This document shows, piece by piece, positions 15,776 to 23,833 of a stretch of DNA of 64,000 nucleotides. A program made the position numbers and the translations under genes. The notes beneath the pieces were generated by a model. The model saw nothing but the letters and a program-made list of their open reading frames with translations, made no database searches and was not told the origin of the DNA. Source of the DNA: Microbacteriaceae bacterium (GTDB lineage Bacteria > Actinomycetota > Actinomycetes > Actinomycetales > Microbacteriaceae); assembly GCA_009780695.1 (NCBI GenBank), contig WQZN01000006.1:62001-126000 (forward strand). Reading direction: 5' to 3'. Numbering within the stretch: the first letter of the stretch is position 1; each line of letters opens with the position of its first letter.

Positions 15776-17023
15776 TTACCGACGCCCGGTGATCGCGGCG
15801 ACCGACTCGACGAGCGCGGCGGCCGCGGTCTGCAGGTCCGCGGCGGTCACGTCCTCTGTCCACGTGAATCTGAGGGCGGCGGATGCCTCATCCGACGTGA
15901 GGCCGAGGGCCAGCAGCACGTGCGAGGGCTCGGTGCGCCCGGCCGCGCACGCCGAGCCGGCCGAGGCGATCACGCCGCGCCGATCGAGCTCGAGCAGCAC
16001 GGTCTCGCCGTTGACGCCGGCCACCGTGAACGACGCGTGGCGGGGGAGCCGCGCAGTGGGATGCCCCGTCAGCCGCGCCCCGGGCACGCCGGCCAGCACG
16101 GCCCGGATGAAGGCGTCGCGGTCGGCCGCCGCGCGCTGCTCGCCGGTCGTCACAAAATCGCCTCGCGGCCCCGCCGAAGCCGCACTTTGTGACGACCGCT
16201 CGCCCGAGGCAATGTCCGGTCGTCGGAAAGTCGCGCTTTGTGGCGCGGTGGCCGCACTTTGTGACGACCGCAGCTCGGCGCACGCCGCCGCGAGCGCCAC
16301 CGCCCAGGCGACGTTCTCGGTGCCGGAGCGGCGGCCGCGTTCCTGACCTCCACCATGCAGCAGCGGCTCGAGCGGCAGCCCGGCCCGGACATACGCCGCC
16401 CCCGATCCCTTCGGCGCGCCGAGCTTGTGACCCGACAGCGAGAGCGCGTCGACGCCGAGCGCGACCACGTCGACCGGCAGCGCCGCGGCGGCCTGCACGG
16501 CGTCGGTGTGGAACAGCGCGCCGCCAGAGTGCGTGACGGCGGCCAGGGCCGCGACATCCTGCACCGTCCCGACCTCGTTGTTCGCCCAGCCGATCGTCAC
16601 CAGGGTTGTATCGGGGCGAAGCACGGTGCGCAGTGCAGCGGTGTCGACCGCGCCGGTGGCATCCGCCTCGACGTACGACACGGCGAAGCCGTGCACCCGC
16701 TCGAGATACGCGACCGACGCGAGCACCGCCTCGTGCTCGATGCGCGTCGTCACGACGTGGCGGCCCCGCGGCGACCCGAGGGCGAGCCCCTTGATCGCGA
16801 GGTTCGCGCCCTCGGTGCCGCCCGAGGTGAACACGACCTCGGACGCCCGGCACCCGAGGAACGCGGCCACCGCTGAGCGCGCGCCCGCCAGCCCGCGCGC
16901 CGCCGCGAGCCCCGGCTCGTGCACGCTCGACGGGTTGCCGAACGTGCCGGTCAGATACGGCCACGCCGCCTCGAGCGCCGACCGGCGCACGGGCGTCGTC
17001 GCGGCGGCGTCGAGCAGGATCAT
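15776..17023 (-). CDS. Cysteine desulfurase (NifS/IscS-like) with in-frame insert
   Basis: This PLP enzyme transfers sulfur from cysteine to build Fe-S clusters. The protein has 415 residues. PLP Lys is in SLSGHKLGAPKG; TEGANLA and HTDAVQAAA are cofactor contacts; the persulfide Cys is in SAGSACAAGRTEPSHVL. It is the last gene of the NAD operon, 16 bp after nadC, and probably supplies the cluster of NadA. Residues encoded at about 16143-16275 are an extra block (repeats of SSQSA, ending FVTTGEQ) not expected in the family; it consists of the repeat ACTTTGTGACGACCG seen elsewhere in the window. It lies between core segments, so activity may be kept. Confidence 0.88.
   Translation of the reverse strand: MILLDAAATTPVRRSALEAAWPYLTGTFGNPSSVHEPGLAAARGLAGARSAVAAFLGCRASEVVFTSGGTEGANLAIKGLALGSPRGRHVVTTRIEHEAVLASVAYLERVHGFAVSYVEADATGAVDTAALRTVLRPDTTLVTIGWANNEVGTVQDVAALAAVTHSGGALFHTDAVQAAAALPVDVVALGVDALSLSGHKLGAPKGSGAAYVRAGLPLEPLLHGGGQERGRRSGTENVAWAVALAAACAELRSSQSAATAPQSATFRRPDIASGERSSQSAASAGPRGDFVTTGEQRAAADRDAFIRAVLAGVPGARLTGHPTARLPRHASFTVAGVNGETVLLELDRRGVIASAGSACAAGRTEPSHVLLALGLTSDEASAALRFTWTEDVTAADLQTAAAALVESVAAITGRR
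16143..16275 (-). repeat. Repeat block inside the cysteine desulfurase gene
   Basis: ACTTTGTGACGACCG occurs at 16184-16198 and 16256-16270 on the plus strand. A one-mismatch inverted copy is at 16144-16158, and a further perfect copy lies in the intergenic DNA at 44855-44869. The block keeps the frame open. Confidence 0.7.
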
Positions 17024-17039
17024 GGGCGGGCGACGGAGG

Positions 17040-17894
17040 TCAGCGCGACAGCACCACGTCGAGCCCGAGGTCGAGCGAGCGCACCGAGTGCGTCAGCGCG
17101 CCGACCGAGATCAGGTCGACGCCGGTCTCGGCGATGCCCCGTACGGTGTCGAGGTTCACGCCGCCCGAGGCCTCGATGATCGCGCGGTCGTGCACGAGCG
17201 CGACGCCCGCGCGCAGGTCGTCGAGCGAGAAGTTGTCGAGCATGATCGTGTCGACGCCCGCGGCGAGCACGGCGTCGATCTGGTCGAGGCGGTCGACCTC
17301 GACCTCGAGGTGCACGGTGTGGCCGATGCGGCCGCGCACCTGGCGCAGCGCCTCGGTCACCGACAGGCCGCCGGCGGTCAGCACCGCGAGGTGGTTGTCC
17401 TTCACGAGTACCGCGTCGGACAGCGAGTAGCGGTGGTTGTGGCCCCCGCCGCACGCGACCGCGTGGCGCTCGAACGGCCGTAGGCCCGGAGTCGTCTTGC
17501 GCGTGTCGACGATGCGGGCGCGCGTGCCGTTCGCGGCGCCGACGTAGCGCGCGGTGAGCGTCGCGATGCCGCTCATGCGCTGCGCGAAGTTGAGGGCGAC
17601 GCGCTCGGCGGTGAGCACCGAGCGGGCAGGCCCCGACACCTCGGCGAGCACCGAGCCGCTCGAGAAGAACGCGCCGTCGGCGAGCCGCAGCGTGGTCGCG
17701 ATGGCCGGGTCGGTCAGTCGCATCGCGGCGGCGAACACGGCGCCGCCGGCGAAGACGCCCGACTCGCGCGCGACGAGCTGCGCGGTCGCGGTGGCGGAGG
17801 CCGGAATCACCGCCTCGCTCGTCGCGTCGCCCCACGGGGCGTCCTCGCGCAGTGCCGCCGCGACGGCGGTGTCGATGATCTGGGGGGTCAGCAT
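17040..17894 (-). CDS. nadC: Nicotinate-nucleotide pyrophosphorylase (quinolinate phosphoribosyltransferase)
   Basis: This enzyme converts quinolinate and PRPP to nicotinate mononucleotide, the third step of de novo NAD synthesis. The protein has 284 residues, the usual length. RIVDTRKTTPGLRPFE and GGGHNHRYSLSDAVLVKDNH are quinolinate/PRPP-binding segments; EVEVDRLDQ and MLDNFS line the barrel. The ATG overlaps the nadB stop. Confidence 0.96.
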   Translation of the reverse strand: MLTPQIIDTAVAAALREDAPWGDATSEAVIPASATATAQLVARESGVFAGGAVFAAAMRLTDPAIATTLRLADGAFFSSGSVLAEVSGPARSVLTAERVALNFAQRMSGIATLTARYVGAANGTRARIVDTRKTTPGLRPFERHAVACGGGHNHRYSLSDAVLVKDNHLAVLTAGGLSVTEALRQVRGRIGHTVHLEVEVDRLDQIDAVLAAGVDTIMLDNFSLDDLRAGVALVHDRAIIEASGGVNLDTVRGIAETGVDLISVGALTHSVRSLDLGLDVVLSR

Positions 17895-19549
17895 ACGGGG
17901 GCTCCTTCACGGGCGGCGTTGCGCCGTTCGGCGAGTTCGGGTCGGGAAACGGGGAAGTCGGTGCGGTAGTGGGCGCCGCGGGATTCCTCGCGCGCGAGCG
18001 CGAAGTCCACGACGGCGCGGGCGAGGTCGAGCAGGTTGCGGTCTTCGAGGGACGTCGCGTCGCCGAGGTCGGCGACCTGCCATGCGGCGAGTCGGGATGC
18101 CGCGGCGCGCAGCCCCTCGCCCGAGCGCTGCAGCCCCGCGTGGTGCCACATGAGCCCCTGCAGCTCAGCGCGCGAGAACGGAGTCGCGCCTTCCTCCGAT
18201 GGTCGAGTAGCAGCGCCGCTTGCGGCGCCGCGTATCGAGACCCCGTGCGCCGCCGGATCCGGAGCTGCAGAGGGCCTCGATACGCGGCCTCGCTGGCGCT
18301 CGGCTGCTACTCGACCATCGGAGGAGGGGGCGGGCGCCGCAAGCGGCGCCGCTACTCGACCATCGGTGACCAGATCCTCCACCGCCCGGTGCGCGAACAC
18401 CGCCGCCTCGAGCAGCGAGTTCGAGGCGAGCCGGTTGGCGCCGTGCACGCCCGTCGAGGCGCACTCGCCCACGGCCCAGAGCCCGGGAAGCGAGGTGCGG
18501 CCGGAGGTGTCGGTCGCGATGCCGCCCATCCAGTAGTGCGCGGCGGGCGTCACCGGGATCGGCTCGCGCGTCCAGTCGAAGCCGGCGGCGCGGGTCGCCG
18601 CATCGATGGTGGGGAAACGGGTGCGCAGCCGCGCGCCGATGCCCGTGGCATCCAGCACCACGGGCTCGCCGCCCTGCGCGGCCATCTCGGTCGCGATGCC
18701 GCGCGCGACCACGTCGCGCGGCGCGAGCTCGGCGTCGGGGTGCACATCGAGCATGAAGCGCTCGCCGCGGGCGTTGCGCAGCACGGCGCCCTCGCCGCGC
18801 ACGGCCTCGGAGATCAGGAACGACCCGGGGGCCGCCAGTGACTTCGGGAAATACAGTGCCGTCGGGTGGAACTGGTAGAACTCGGCGTCCGCGAGCTCGG
18901 CCCCCGCGCGCCATGCCGCGGCGACGCCGTCGCCCGTCGCGAACGCGGGGTTGGTCGTGTGCGCGAAAAGCTGCCCGGCTCCGCCAGCGGCGAGCACGAC
19001 GGCATCCGCCCGCTCGACGGCCCCGCCGAGCAGCTCGATGCCGACCACCGCGCCGCCGTCGACCACGAGATCGACGAGCGCCGCGTGCTCGCGCACGATG
19101 ACGCGAGAGGATGCCCGCGCCGCGGCGATCAGCGCGCGCTCGATCTCGGCGCCGGTCGCGTCGCCGCCGGCGTGCAGGATGCGGGCCGCCGAGTGCGCCG
19201 CCTCGAGCCCGCGCGCAAGTCCGTCGATCTCGTCGCCCGAGCCCGAGCCCGCCCGGTCGAACCGCACCCCGCGCGCGATCAGCTCGCGCACCCGGTCGGG
19301 GCCCTGGGCGCAGAGCACCTCGACGGCGGCGAGGTCGCACAGCCCGGCGCCCGCGGCGAGCGTGTCGCGCACGTGCGCCGCGACCGAGTCGTCGGGGAAC
19401 AGCGCCGCCGCGATGCCGCCCTGGGCGTGCGTCGTGTTGGCGTCGGCGAGCGCCGCCTTGGTCACGAGCAGCACGTCGGCGCCGCGCTCGGCCGCGGACA
19501 CGGCCGACAACAGGCCGGCCAAGCCGGACCCCACCACGATCACGCGCAT
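17888..19549 (-). CDS. nadB: L-aspartate oxidase with in-frame repeat insert
   Basis: This FAD enzyme oxidises aspartate to iminoaspartate for NadA. The protein has 553 residues from ATG 19549. The FAD motif is VVGSGLAGLLSA; THAQGGIAAA and the ASTGVHGANRLASNSLLE segment are diagnostic. Between the capping domain and the C-terminal helical domain, about 60 residues (DGRVAAPLAAPAPSSDGR and following) come from repeat DNA at about 18180-18372. The downstream segment resumes normally at FSRAELQGLMWHHAG. The insert sits at a domain junction, where it may be tolerated. Confidence 0.93.
   Translation of the reverse strand: MRVIVVGSGLAGLLSAVSAAERGADVLLVTKAALADANTTHAQGGIAAALFPDDSVAAHVRDTLAAGAGLCDLAAVEVLCAQGPDRVRELIARGVRFDRAGSGSGDEIDGLARGLEAAHSAARILHAGGDATGAEIERALIAAARASSRVIVREHAALVDLVVDGGAVVGIELLGGAVERADAVVLAAGGAGQLFAHTTNPAFATGDGVAAAWRAGAELADAEFYQFHPTALYFPKSLAAPGSFLISEAVRGEGAVLRNARGERFMLDVHPDAELAPRDVVARGIATEMAAQGGEPVVLDATGIGARLRTRFPTIDAATRAAGFDWTREPIPVTPAAHYWMGGIATDTSGRTSLPGLWAVGECASTGVHGANRLASNSLLEAAVFAHRAVEDLVTDGRVAAPLAAPAPSSDGRVAAERQRGRVSRPSAAPDPAAHGVSIRGAASGAATRPSEEGATPFSRAELQGLMWHHAGLQRSGEGLRAAASRLAAWQVADLGDATSLEDRNLLDLARAVVDFALAREESRGAHYRTDFPVSRPELAERRNAAREGAPVC
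18180..18372 (-). repeat. Palindromic repeat block inside nadB
   Basis: The core GATGGTCGAGTAGC/GCTACTCGACCATC occurs in both orientations three times, with CTCGATACGCGGC-type segments between them. It can fold into long hairpins and keeps the nadB frame open. Confidence 0.75.
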
Positions 19550-19668
19550 CAGGGCTCGTCCCCGAATCCGCGCGGACGCTTTTCGACGCGCCACGCCGAC
19601 CGGCGTGCGCGGCGCGCCGACGCGATCCCCGAATCGCGTCCGCCAGGAAGGAACCCGGTCATGGTCCG

Positions 19669-20982
19669 CTACGCAGCCATGGTCGTGTCGGGGCGGGCGG
19701 CGAGCATGCGCTCGAGGGCGACCTTCGCGCCCTCGGCCACGCGCTCCGACACCGAGATCTGGTTCACCGTGCGCCCGGCGACGAGCTCCTCGAGCACCCA
19801 CGCGACATAGCTGGGGTGGATCCGGTACATCGTCGAGCACGGGCAGACCATCGAGTCGAGGCAGAAGATCTCGTGCTGCGGATACTCCGCGGCGAGGCGC
19901 TGCACGAGGTTGATCTCGGTGCCGATGGCGAAGGCCGAGCCGGCCGGCGCCGCCGCGATCGCCTTGACGATGTAGTCGGTCGAGCCGTAGCCGTCGGCGG
20001 CGTCCACGACGTCCATCGGGCACTCGGGGTGCACGATGACGCGCACGCCCGGGTGCGAAGCCCGCGCCGCCTCGATCTGCGCGACCGAGAACCGCTTGTG
20101 CACCGAGCAGAAGCCGTTCCAGAGGATGACCCGCGAGTCATCCAGCTGCTCGTCCGTCAGGCCGCCGCGCACGCCGGCCGGGTTCCAGAGCGGCATGGCC
20201 GACAGCGGCACGCCCATCGCCTTGGCGGTGTTGCGGCCGAGGTGCTGGTCGGGGAAGAACAGCACGCGCTGCCCGCGCTCGAAGGCCCACTCGAGCACCG
20301 TCGCCGCGTTCGACGAGGTGCACACGATGCCGCCGTGCTCGCCGCAGAACGCCTTGAGGGCGGCCGACGAGTTCATGTAGGTCACGGGGATGACGGGCAC
20401 CCGGCCCGATTCGTCGGGCTCCGTGCCGAACCGCGCCTCGAGCTCGGCCCAGCAGGCCTCGACCGAGTCGATGTCGGCCATGTCGGCCATCGAGCAGCCG
20501 GCGGCGAGGTTGGGCAGGATGACGGCCTGATCGGGCTGCGTCAGGATGTCGGCCGTCTCGGCCATGAAGTGCACGCCGCAGAAGACGATGGCCTCGGCAT
20601 CCGGCAGCTCGCGCGCCGCCCGCGCCAGCTGGAACGAGTCGCCCACGAAGTCGGCGTACTGCACGACCTCGTCGCGCTGGTAGAAGTGCCCCATCACGGC
20701 CACGCGCGAGCCGAGCGTCGCCTTGGCAGCCGCGATCATCGATGAGATCTCTTCGGGCGATGCCGTGCGGTACCGCTCGGGCAGCTCGCCCTGCGCGGGC
20801 GAGCCGGCGGGCAGCACATCGTCCTGCGAGGCGCCGGGGCCGTAGCCGGGCATCCCGAGGTCGAAGGCCCACGGGCCCTCGGCCAGCTCGGGCGCGCAGG
20901 TCTCGCCTTCCACGGCGCCGTTGGTGATGCCCGCGATGGTGCGCGCGACGGATGCCGCGGCGCGTTCCTCAAGCAGTGTCAT
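19669..20982 (-). CDS. nadA: Quinolinate synthase A
   Basis: This [4Fe-4S] enzyme condenses iminoaspartate with dihydroxyacetone phosphate. The protein has 437 residues. Likely cluster cysteines are in VFCGVHFM, GIVCTSSNA and SMVCPCSTM; MGHFYQRDEV and HPECPMDVVDAADG are substrate-site segments. It starts 30 bp after nrtR and leads the nadABC genes; a 119-bp gap separates it from nadB. Confidence 0.96.
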   Translation of the reverse strand: MTLLEERAAASVARTIAGITNGAVEGETCAPELAEGPWAFDLGMPGYGPGASQDDVLPAGSPAQGELPERYRTASPEEISSMIAAAKATLGSRVAVMGHFYQRDEVVQYADFVGDSFQLARAARELPDAEAIVFCGVHFMAETADILTQPDQAVILPNLAAGCSMADMADIDSVEACWAELEARFGTEPDESGRVPVIPVTYMNSSAALKAFCGEHGGIVCTSSNAATVLEWAFERGQRVLFFPDQHLGRNTAKAMGVPLSAMPLWNPAGVRGGLTDEQLDDSRVILWNGFCSVHKRFSVAQIEAARASHPGVRVIVHPECPMDVVDAADGYGSTDYIVKAIAAAPAGSAFAIGTEINLVQRLAAEYPQHEIFCLDSMVCPCSTMYRIHPSYVAWVLEELVAGRTVNQISVSERVAEGAKVALERMLAARPDTTMAA

Positions 20983-21012
20983 TGTCTTCTCCAGCTGTGG
21001 TGCAGATGGTGG

Positions 21013-21714
21013 TTACTTCTCCGCCGTGCGGCCCAGCGGGCCCTGCTCGGCGAGGTCGACGGTCGTGTTGTAGCGGTAGAGCCGCGGCGGGCGGTGCCGC
21101 ACGCCCGTGAGCACCTGGCCGGTGTCGACGAGCGCGCCGGACGCCTCGATCTGGCGGCGGAAGTTGGCGGGGTCGAGGGGGCGCCCGAGCACGGCCTCGT
21201 ACGCCTCGCGCAGCTGCGCGAGCGTGAAGGTCTCGCCGAGGAAGCCGCTCGCGATGCGGCTGTACTCGACCTTGTTGCGCAGGCGCCACAGCGCGTAGTC
21301 GACGATCACGTTGTGGTCGAAGGCGAGCCGGGGCAGCTCGTCGGCCTTGAACCAGCGCACGTTCTGGCCGATGCGGGCGGCGCGCGCCTCCTCTTCCGCG
21401 ACGAGGGCCCAGTAGACGACCGAGACGACGCGCTCGGCGTCCTCGCCGGAACGCTCGGGCGAGCCGAAGGCGTAGAGCTGCTCGAGGTAGCGCGGCGCGA
21501 GGCCCGTGGTCTTCGCGAGCGTCGACGTGGCGGCTTCGGCGAGACCCTCGCGCTCGCCGAGCGGGCCGCCGGGCAGCGCCCACATGCCGTCGTGGGGGGC
21601 GCGGATGCGGCGCACGAGCGGCAGCCAGATCGAGCGCTCGCGCTCGTCGGCGCCGAAGCTGCCCGAGGCGCGCAGGGAGAAGATCACGGTCGACACCGCG
21701 AGCGTGGCCTCCAT
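21013..21714 (-). CDS. nrtR: NrtR-type Nudix-related transcriptional regulator
   Basis: The protein has 233 residues: an N-terminal Nudix-like domain (residues 1-150; WALPGGPLGEREGLAEAA with an altered Nudix box) and a C-terminal winged helix (LREAYEAVLGRPLDPANFRR, then RPPRLYRY). NrtR proteins sense ADP-ribose or related NAD metabolites and repress NAD genes. Heading the nadABC operon fits that job. A palindrome over its promoter is the probable operator. Confidence 0.88.
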   Translation of the reverse strand: MEATLAVSTVIFSLRASGSFGADERERSIWLPLVRRIRAPHDGMWALPGGPLGEREGLAEAATSTLAKTTGLAPRYLEQLYAFGSPERSGEDAERVVSVVYWALVAEEEARAARIGQNVRWFKADELPRLAFDHNVIVDYALWRLRNKVEYSRIASGFLGETFTLAQLREAYEAVLGRPLDPANFRRQIEASGALVDTGQVLTGVRHRPPRLYRYNTTVDLAEQGPLGRTAEK

Positions 21715-21739
21715 CTGCGACCTCCTTCAGGTCGCCGTC

Positions 21740-21775
21740 ACCATAAGCACACTTCCATGTTTATGTCAAAATGAC
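21740..21775 (-). promoter_or_regulatory. nrtR-nadABC promoter with overlapping palindrome
   Basis: On the minus strand TTGACA (21769-21764) is separated by 18 bp from TATGGT (21745-21740). A perfect palindrome GTCAAAATGAC (21765-21775) overlaps the -35, the expected position for a repressor site. It lies 50 bp before nrtR and 53 bp before the divergent VIT gene, so it could affect both. Confidence 0.55.
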
Positions 21776-21827
21776 CTTAAGTCGAGCGGATGCCCCGCCG
21801 CCGCCTCGCATGCGAAACTGAGCGCCG

Positions 21828-22916
21828 ATGAGCATGCCCGGAACGCCCCCGCGCACCCCCGATGAGCGCACCCTGCGCCGCTGGCGCCGCTACCTCGCGG
21901 ACGAGCGCGCCGAGGCATCCGTCTACCGCGATCTCGCCTCGCGCCGGAAGGGCGAGGAGCGCGAGGTCCTGCTCGCGCTCGCTGAGGCCGAGTCGCGCCA
22001 CGAGCAGCACTGGCTCGACCTGCTCGGCGATCGGGTCGGCAAGCCGCTCAAGGCGGATGTCCGCTCCCGCTTCCTCGGCTGGCTCGCCCGCAGCTTCGGC
22101 TCGGTGTTCGTCCTCGCGCTCGTCCAGCGGGCCGAGTCGCGGTCGCCCTACGCCGCCGACCCGGATGCCACCGAGCAGATGGCCGCCGACGAGCAGGTCC
22201 ACGAAGAGGTCGTGCGGGCGCTCGCCGAGCGGGGTCGCAGCCGCCTGTCCGGCACGTTCCGCGCCGCGGTGTTCGGCGCGAACGACGGCCTCGTCTCGAA
22301 CCTCTCGCTCGTGCTGGGCATCGGCGCGACCGGCGTCGAGGCCCACGTCGTGCTGCTGACGGGCATCGCCGGCGTGCTGGCTGGCGCCCTCTCGATGGCC
22401 GCGGGCGAGTTCGTCAGCGTGCACTCGCAGCGCGAGCTGCTCATGGCGTCCACGCCGAACCCCGACGTGCGCCGCGCGATCGGCAAGCTCGACGCCGGCC
22501 GCAACGAGCTCGCGCTCGTGTTCCGCTCGCGCGGCATGACTGCGCGTCAGGCCGAGCTGCGCGCCGCGCGGCTGATCGCCGGCCCCGACACCGACACGGC
22601 GGCGTTCGAAGCGCCGGACGCCGACGAGCACGAGGCGATCGGCACCGCCACCGGGGCGGCGCTCTCGAGCTTCGGCTTCTTCGCATCCGGCGCGATCATC
22701 CCCGTCATCCCGTATCTGTTCGGGATGTCGGGCCTCGGCGCCGTCGCGCTCTCCGCCGGCCTCGTGGGCCTCGCCCTCGTCGGCACCGGCGCCGTGGTGG
22801 GCCTGCTCTCGGGCTCGTCCCCGCTGTCCCGCGCGCTGCGCCAGCTCGCGATCGGCTACGGCGCGGCGGCCGTCACCTATCTGCTCGGCCTCCTCTTCGG
22901 CCACGTGACGGGGTAG
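21828..22916 (+). CDS. Ferritin-like/VIT1-CCC1 family metal transporter
   Basis: The protein has 362 residues. The N-terminal 140 residues are a rubrerythrin-like helical domain with metal-type Glu/His (DERAEASVYRDLA, AEAESRHEQHWLD). The C-terminal part is a CCC1/VIT1 transporter with five helices and the diagnostic FGANDGLVSNLSLVLG and SMAAGEFVS. Such fusions (MbfA-like) export iron or manganese, the soluble domain sensing or oxidising the metal. It is divergent from nrtR. Confidence 0.88.
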   Translation: MSMPGTPPRTPDERTLRRWRRYLADERAEASVYRDLASRRKGEEREVLLALAEAESRHEQHWLDLLGDRVGKPLKADVRSRFLGWLARSFGSVFVLALVQRAESRSPYAADPDATEQMAADEQVHEEVVRALAERGRSRLSGTFRAAVFGANDGLVSNLSLVLGIGATGVEAHVVLLTGIAGVLAGALSMAAGEFVSVHSQRELLMASTPNPDVRRAIGKLDAGRNELALVFRSRGMTARQAELRAARLIAGPDTDTAAFEAPDADEHEAIGTATGAALSSFGFFASGAIIPVIPYLFGMSGLGAVALSAGLVGLALVGTGAVVGLLSGSSPLSRALRQLAIGYGAAAVTYLLGLLFGHVTG

Positions 22917-22923
22917 CGGCGGG

Positions 22924-23784
22924 CTACCACTCCGCGACCTCGGCGGCGACCGAGCCGAGCAGGTCGACGACGCGGGCCGGGTCCGAGAGGGGGCTCGAGA
23001 AGTACGTCGCGCGGATGTCGAAGCCGCGCAGCCGCTCGAGCTCCCGCAACAGCGAATCGCGGGTCGTCGTCTCGTCGATGCGGTTCTGAGCGGTCTTCTC
23101 GATCGTCGCGTAGTCGCGCCCGACCGCGTCGCAGTGCCCCTTGAGCACGTCGATGAGGTGCGGGAAGTCGGCGCTCGCGAACCAGTTCGAGGCGTCCGCG
23201 TACTTCGCGACCATGCGCAGCGTCTTGCGCTCGCCGACGCCGCCGATGATCAGGTACGGGCGCGGCTGCGAGACGGTCGCGGGCACCGAGAGGGTGCGGC
23301 CGAGCTGATAGTGGGTGCCGTCGTACGGGGCATCCGACTCGCTCCACATCTGCAGCGCGATCTGGATCGCCTCTTCGAGCCGCTCGAAGCGCTCGGCGAT
23401 GGGCGGGAACGGGATGCCGAGGCCGCGCGACTCCTCCTCGTTCCAGGCCGCGCCGATGCCGAGCCCGGCACGCCCGCCGGAGAGCACGTCGAGGGTCGAC
23501 ACGGCCTTCGCGAGCAGCCCCGGCTCGCGGTAGACGACGCCCGTGACCATGGTGTGCAGCAGCGCCGTCTTGGTGTTCGCGGCGAGGAAGCCGAGGAAGG
23601 TGTACGCCTCGAGCATGTTCAGCTCAGGCGGCCCGTAGGCATGGATCTGCCAGAAGTGGTCCATGACCGTCAGCCGCTTGATGCCCGCGGCCTCGGCGTC
23701 GCGGGCGGTGCGGGCGAGGGTGGGGCCGAGCTGCTCCGCCCCGGAATCGAAGTTCAGATACGCCAGATGAAAACCCAGGTCCAT
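22924..23784 (-). CDS. LLM-class (F420-dependent type) oxidoreductase
   Basis: This luciferase-like barrel protein has 286 residues from ATG 23784. TVMDHFWQI, LHTMVTGVVYREP and GLGIGAAWNEEES are family markers, and PYLIIGGVGERKTLRMVA is the cofactor region. Actinobacterial members mostly use F420; the substrate is unknown. It converges on the VIT gene with only a 7-bp gap and is divergent from the protease gene. Confidence 0.88.
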   Translation of the reverse strand: MDLGFHLAYLNFDSGAEQLGPTLARTARDAEAAGIKRLTVMDHFWQIHAYGPPELNMLEAYTFLGFLAANTKTALLHTMVTGVVYREPGLLAKAVSTLDVLSGGRAGLGIGAAWNEEESRGLGIPFPPIAERFERLEEAIQIALQMWSESDAPYDGTHYQLGRTLSVPATVSQPRPYLIIGGVGERKTLRMVAKYADASNWFASADFPHLIDVLKGHCDAVGRDYATIEKTAQNRIDETTTRDSLLRELERLRGFDIRATYFSSPLSDPARVVDLLGSVAAEVAEW

Positions 23785-23833
23785 GCGGGCCACGCTACGC
23801 CGGAAGCCCAGCTTCGGATGCGAGGGTGGTCGG

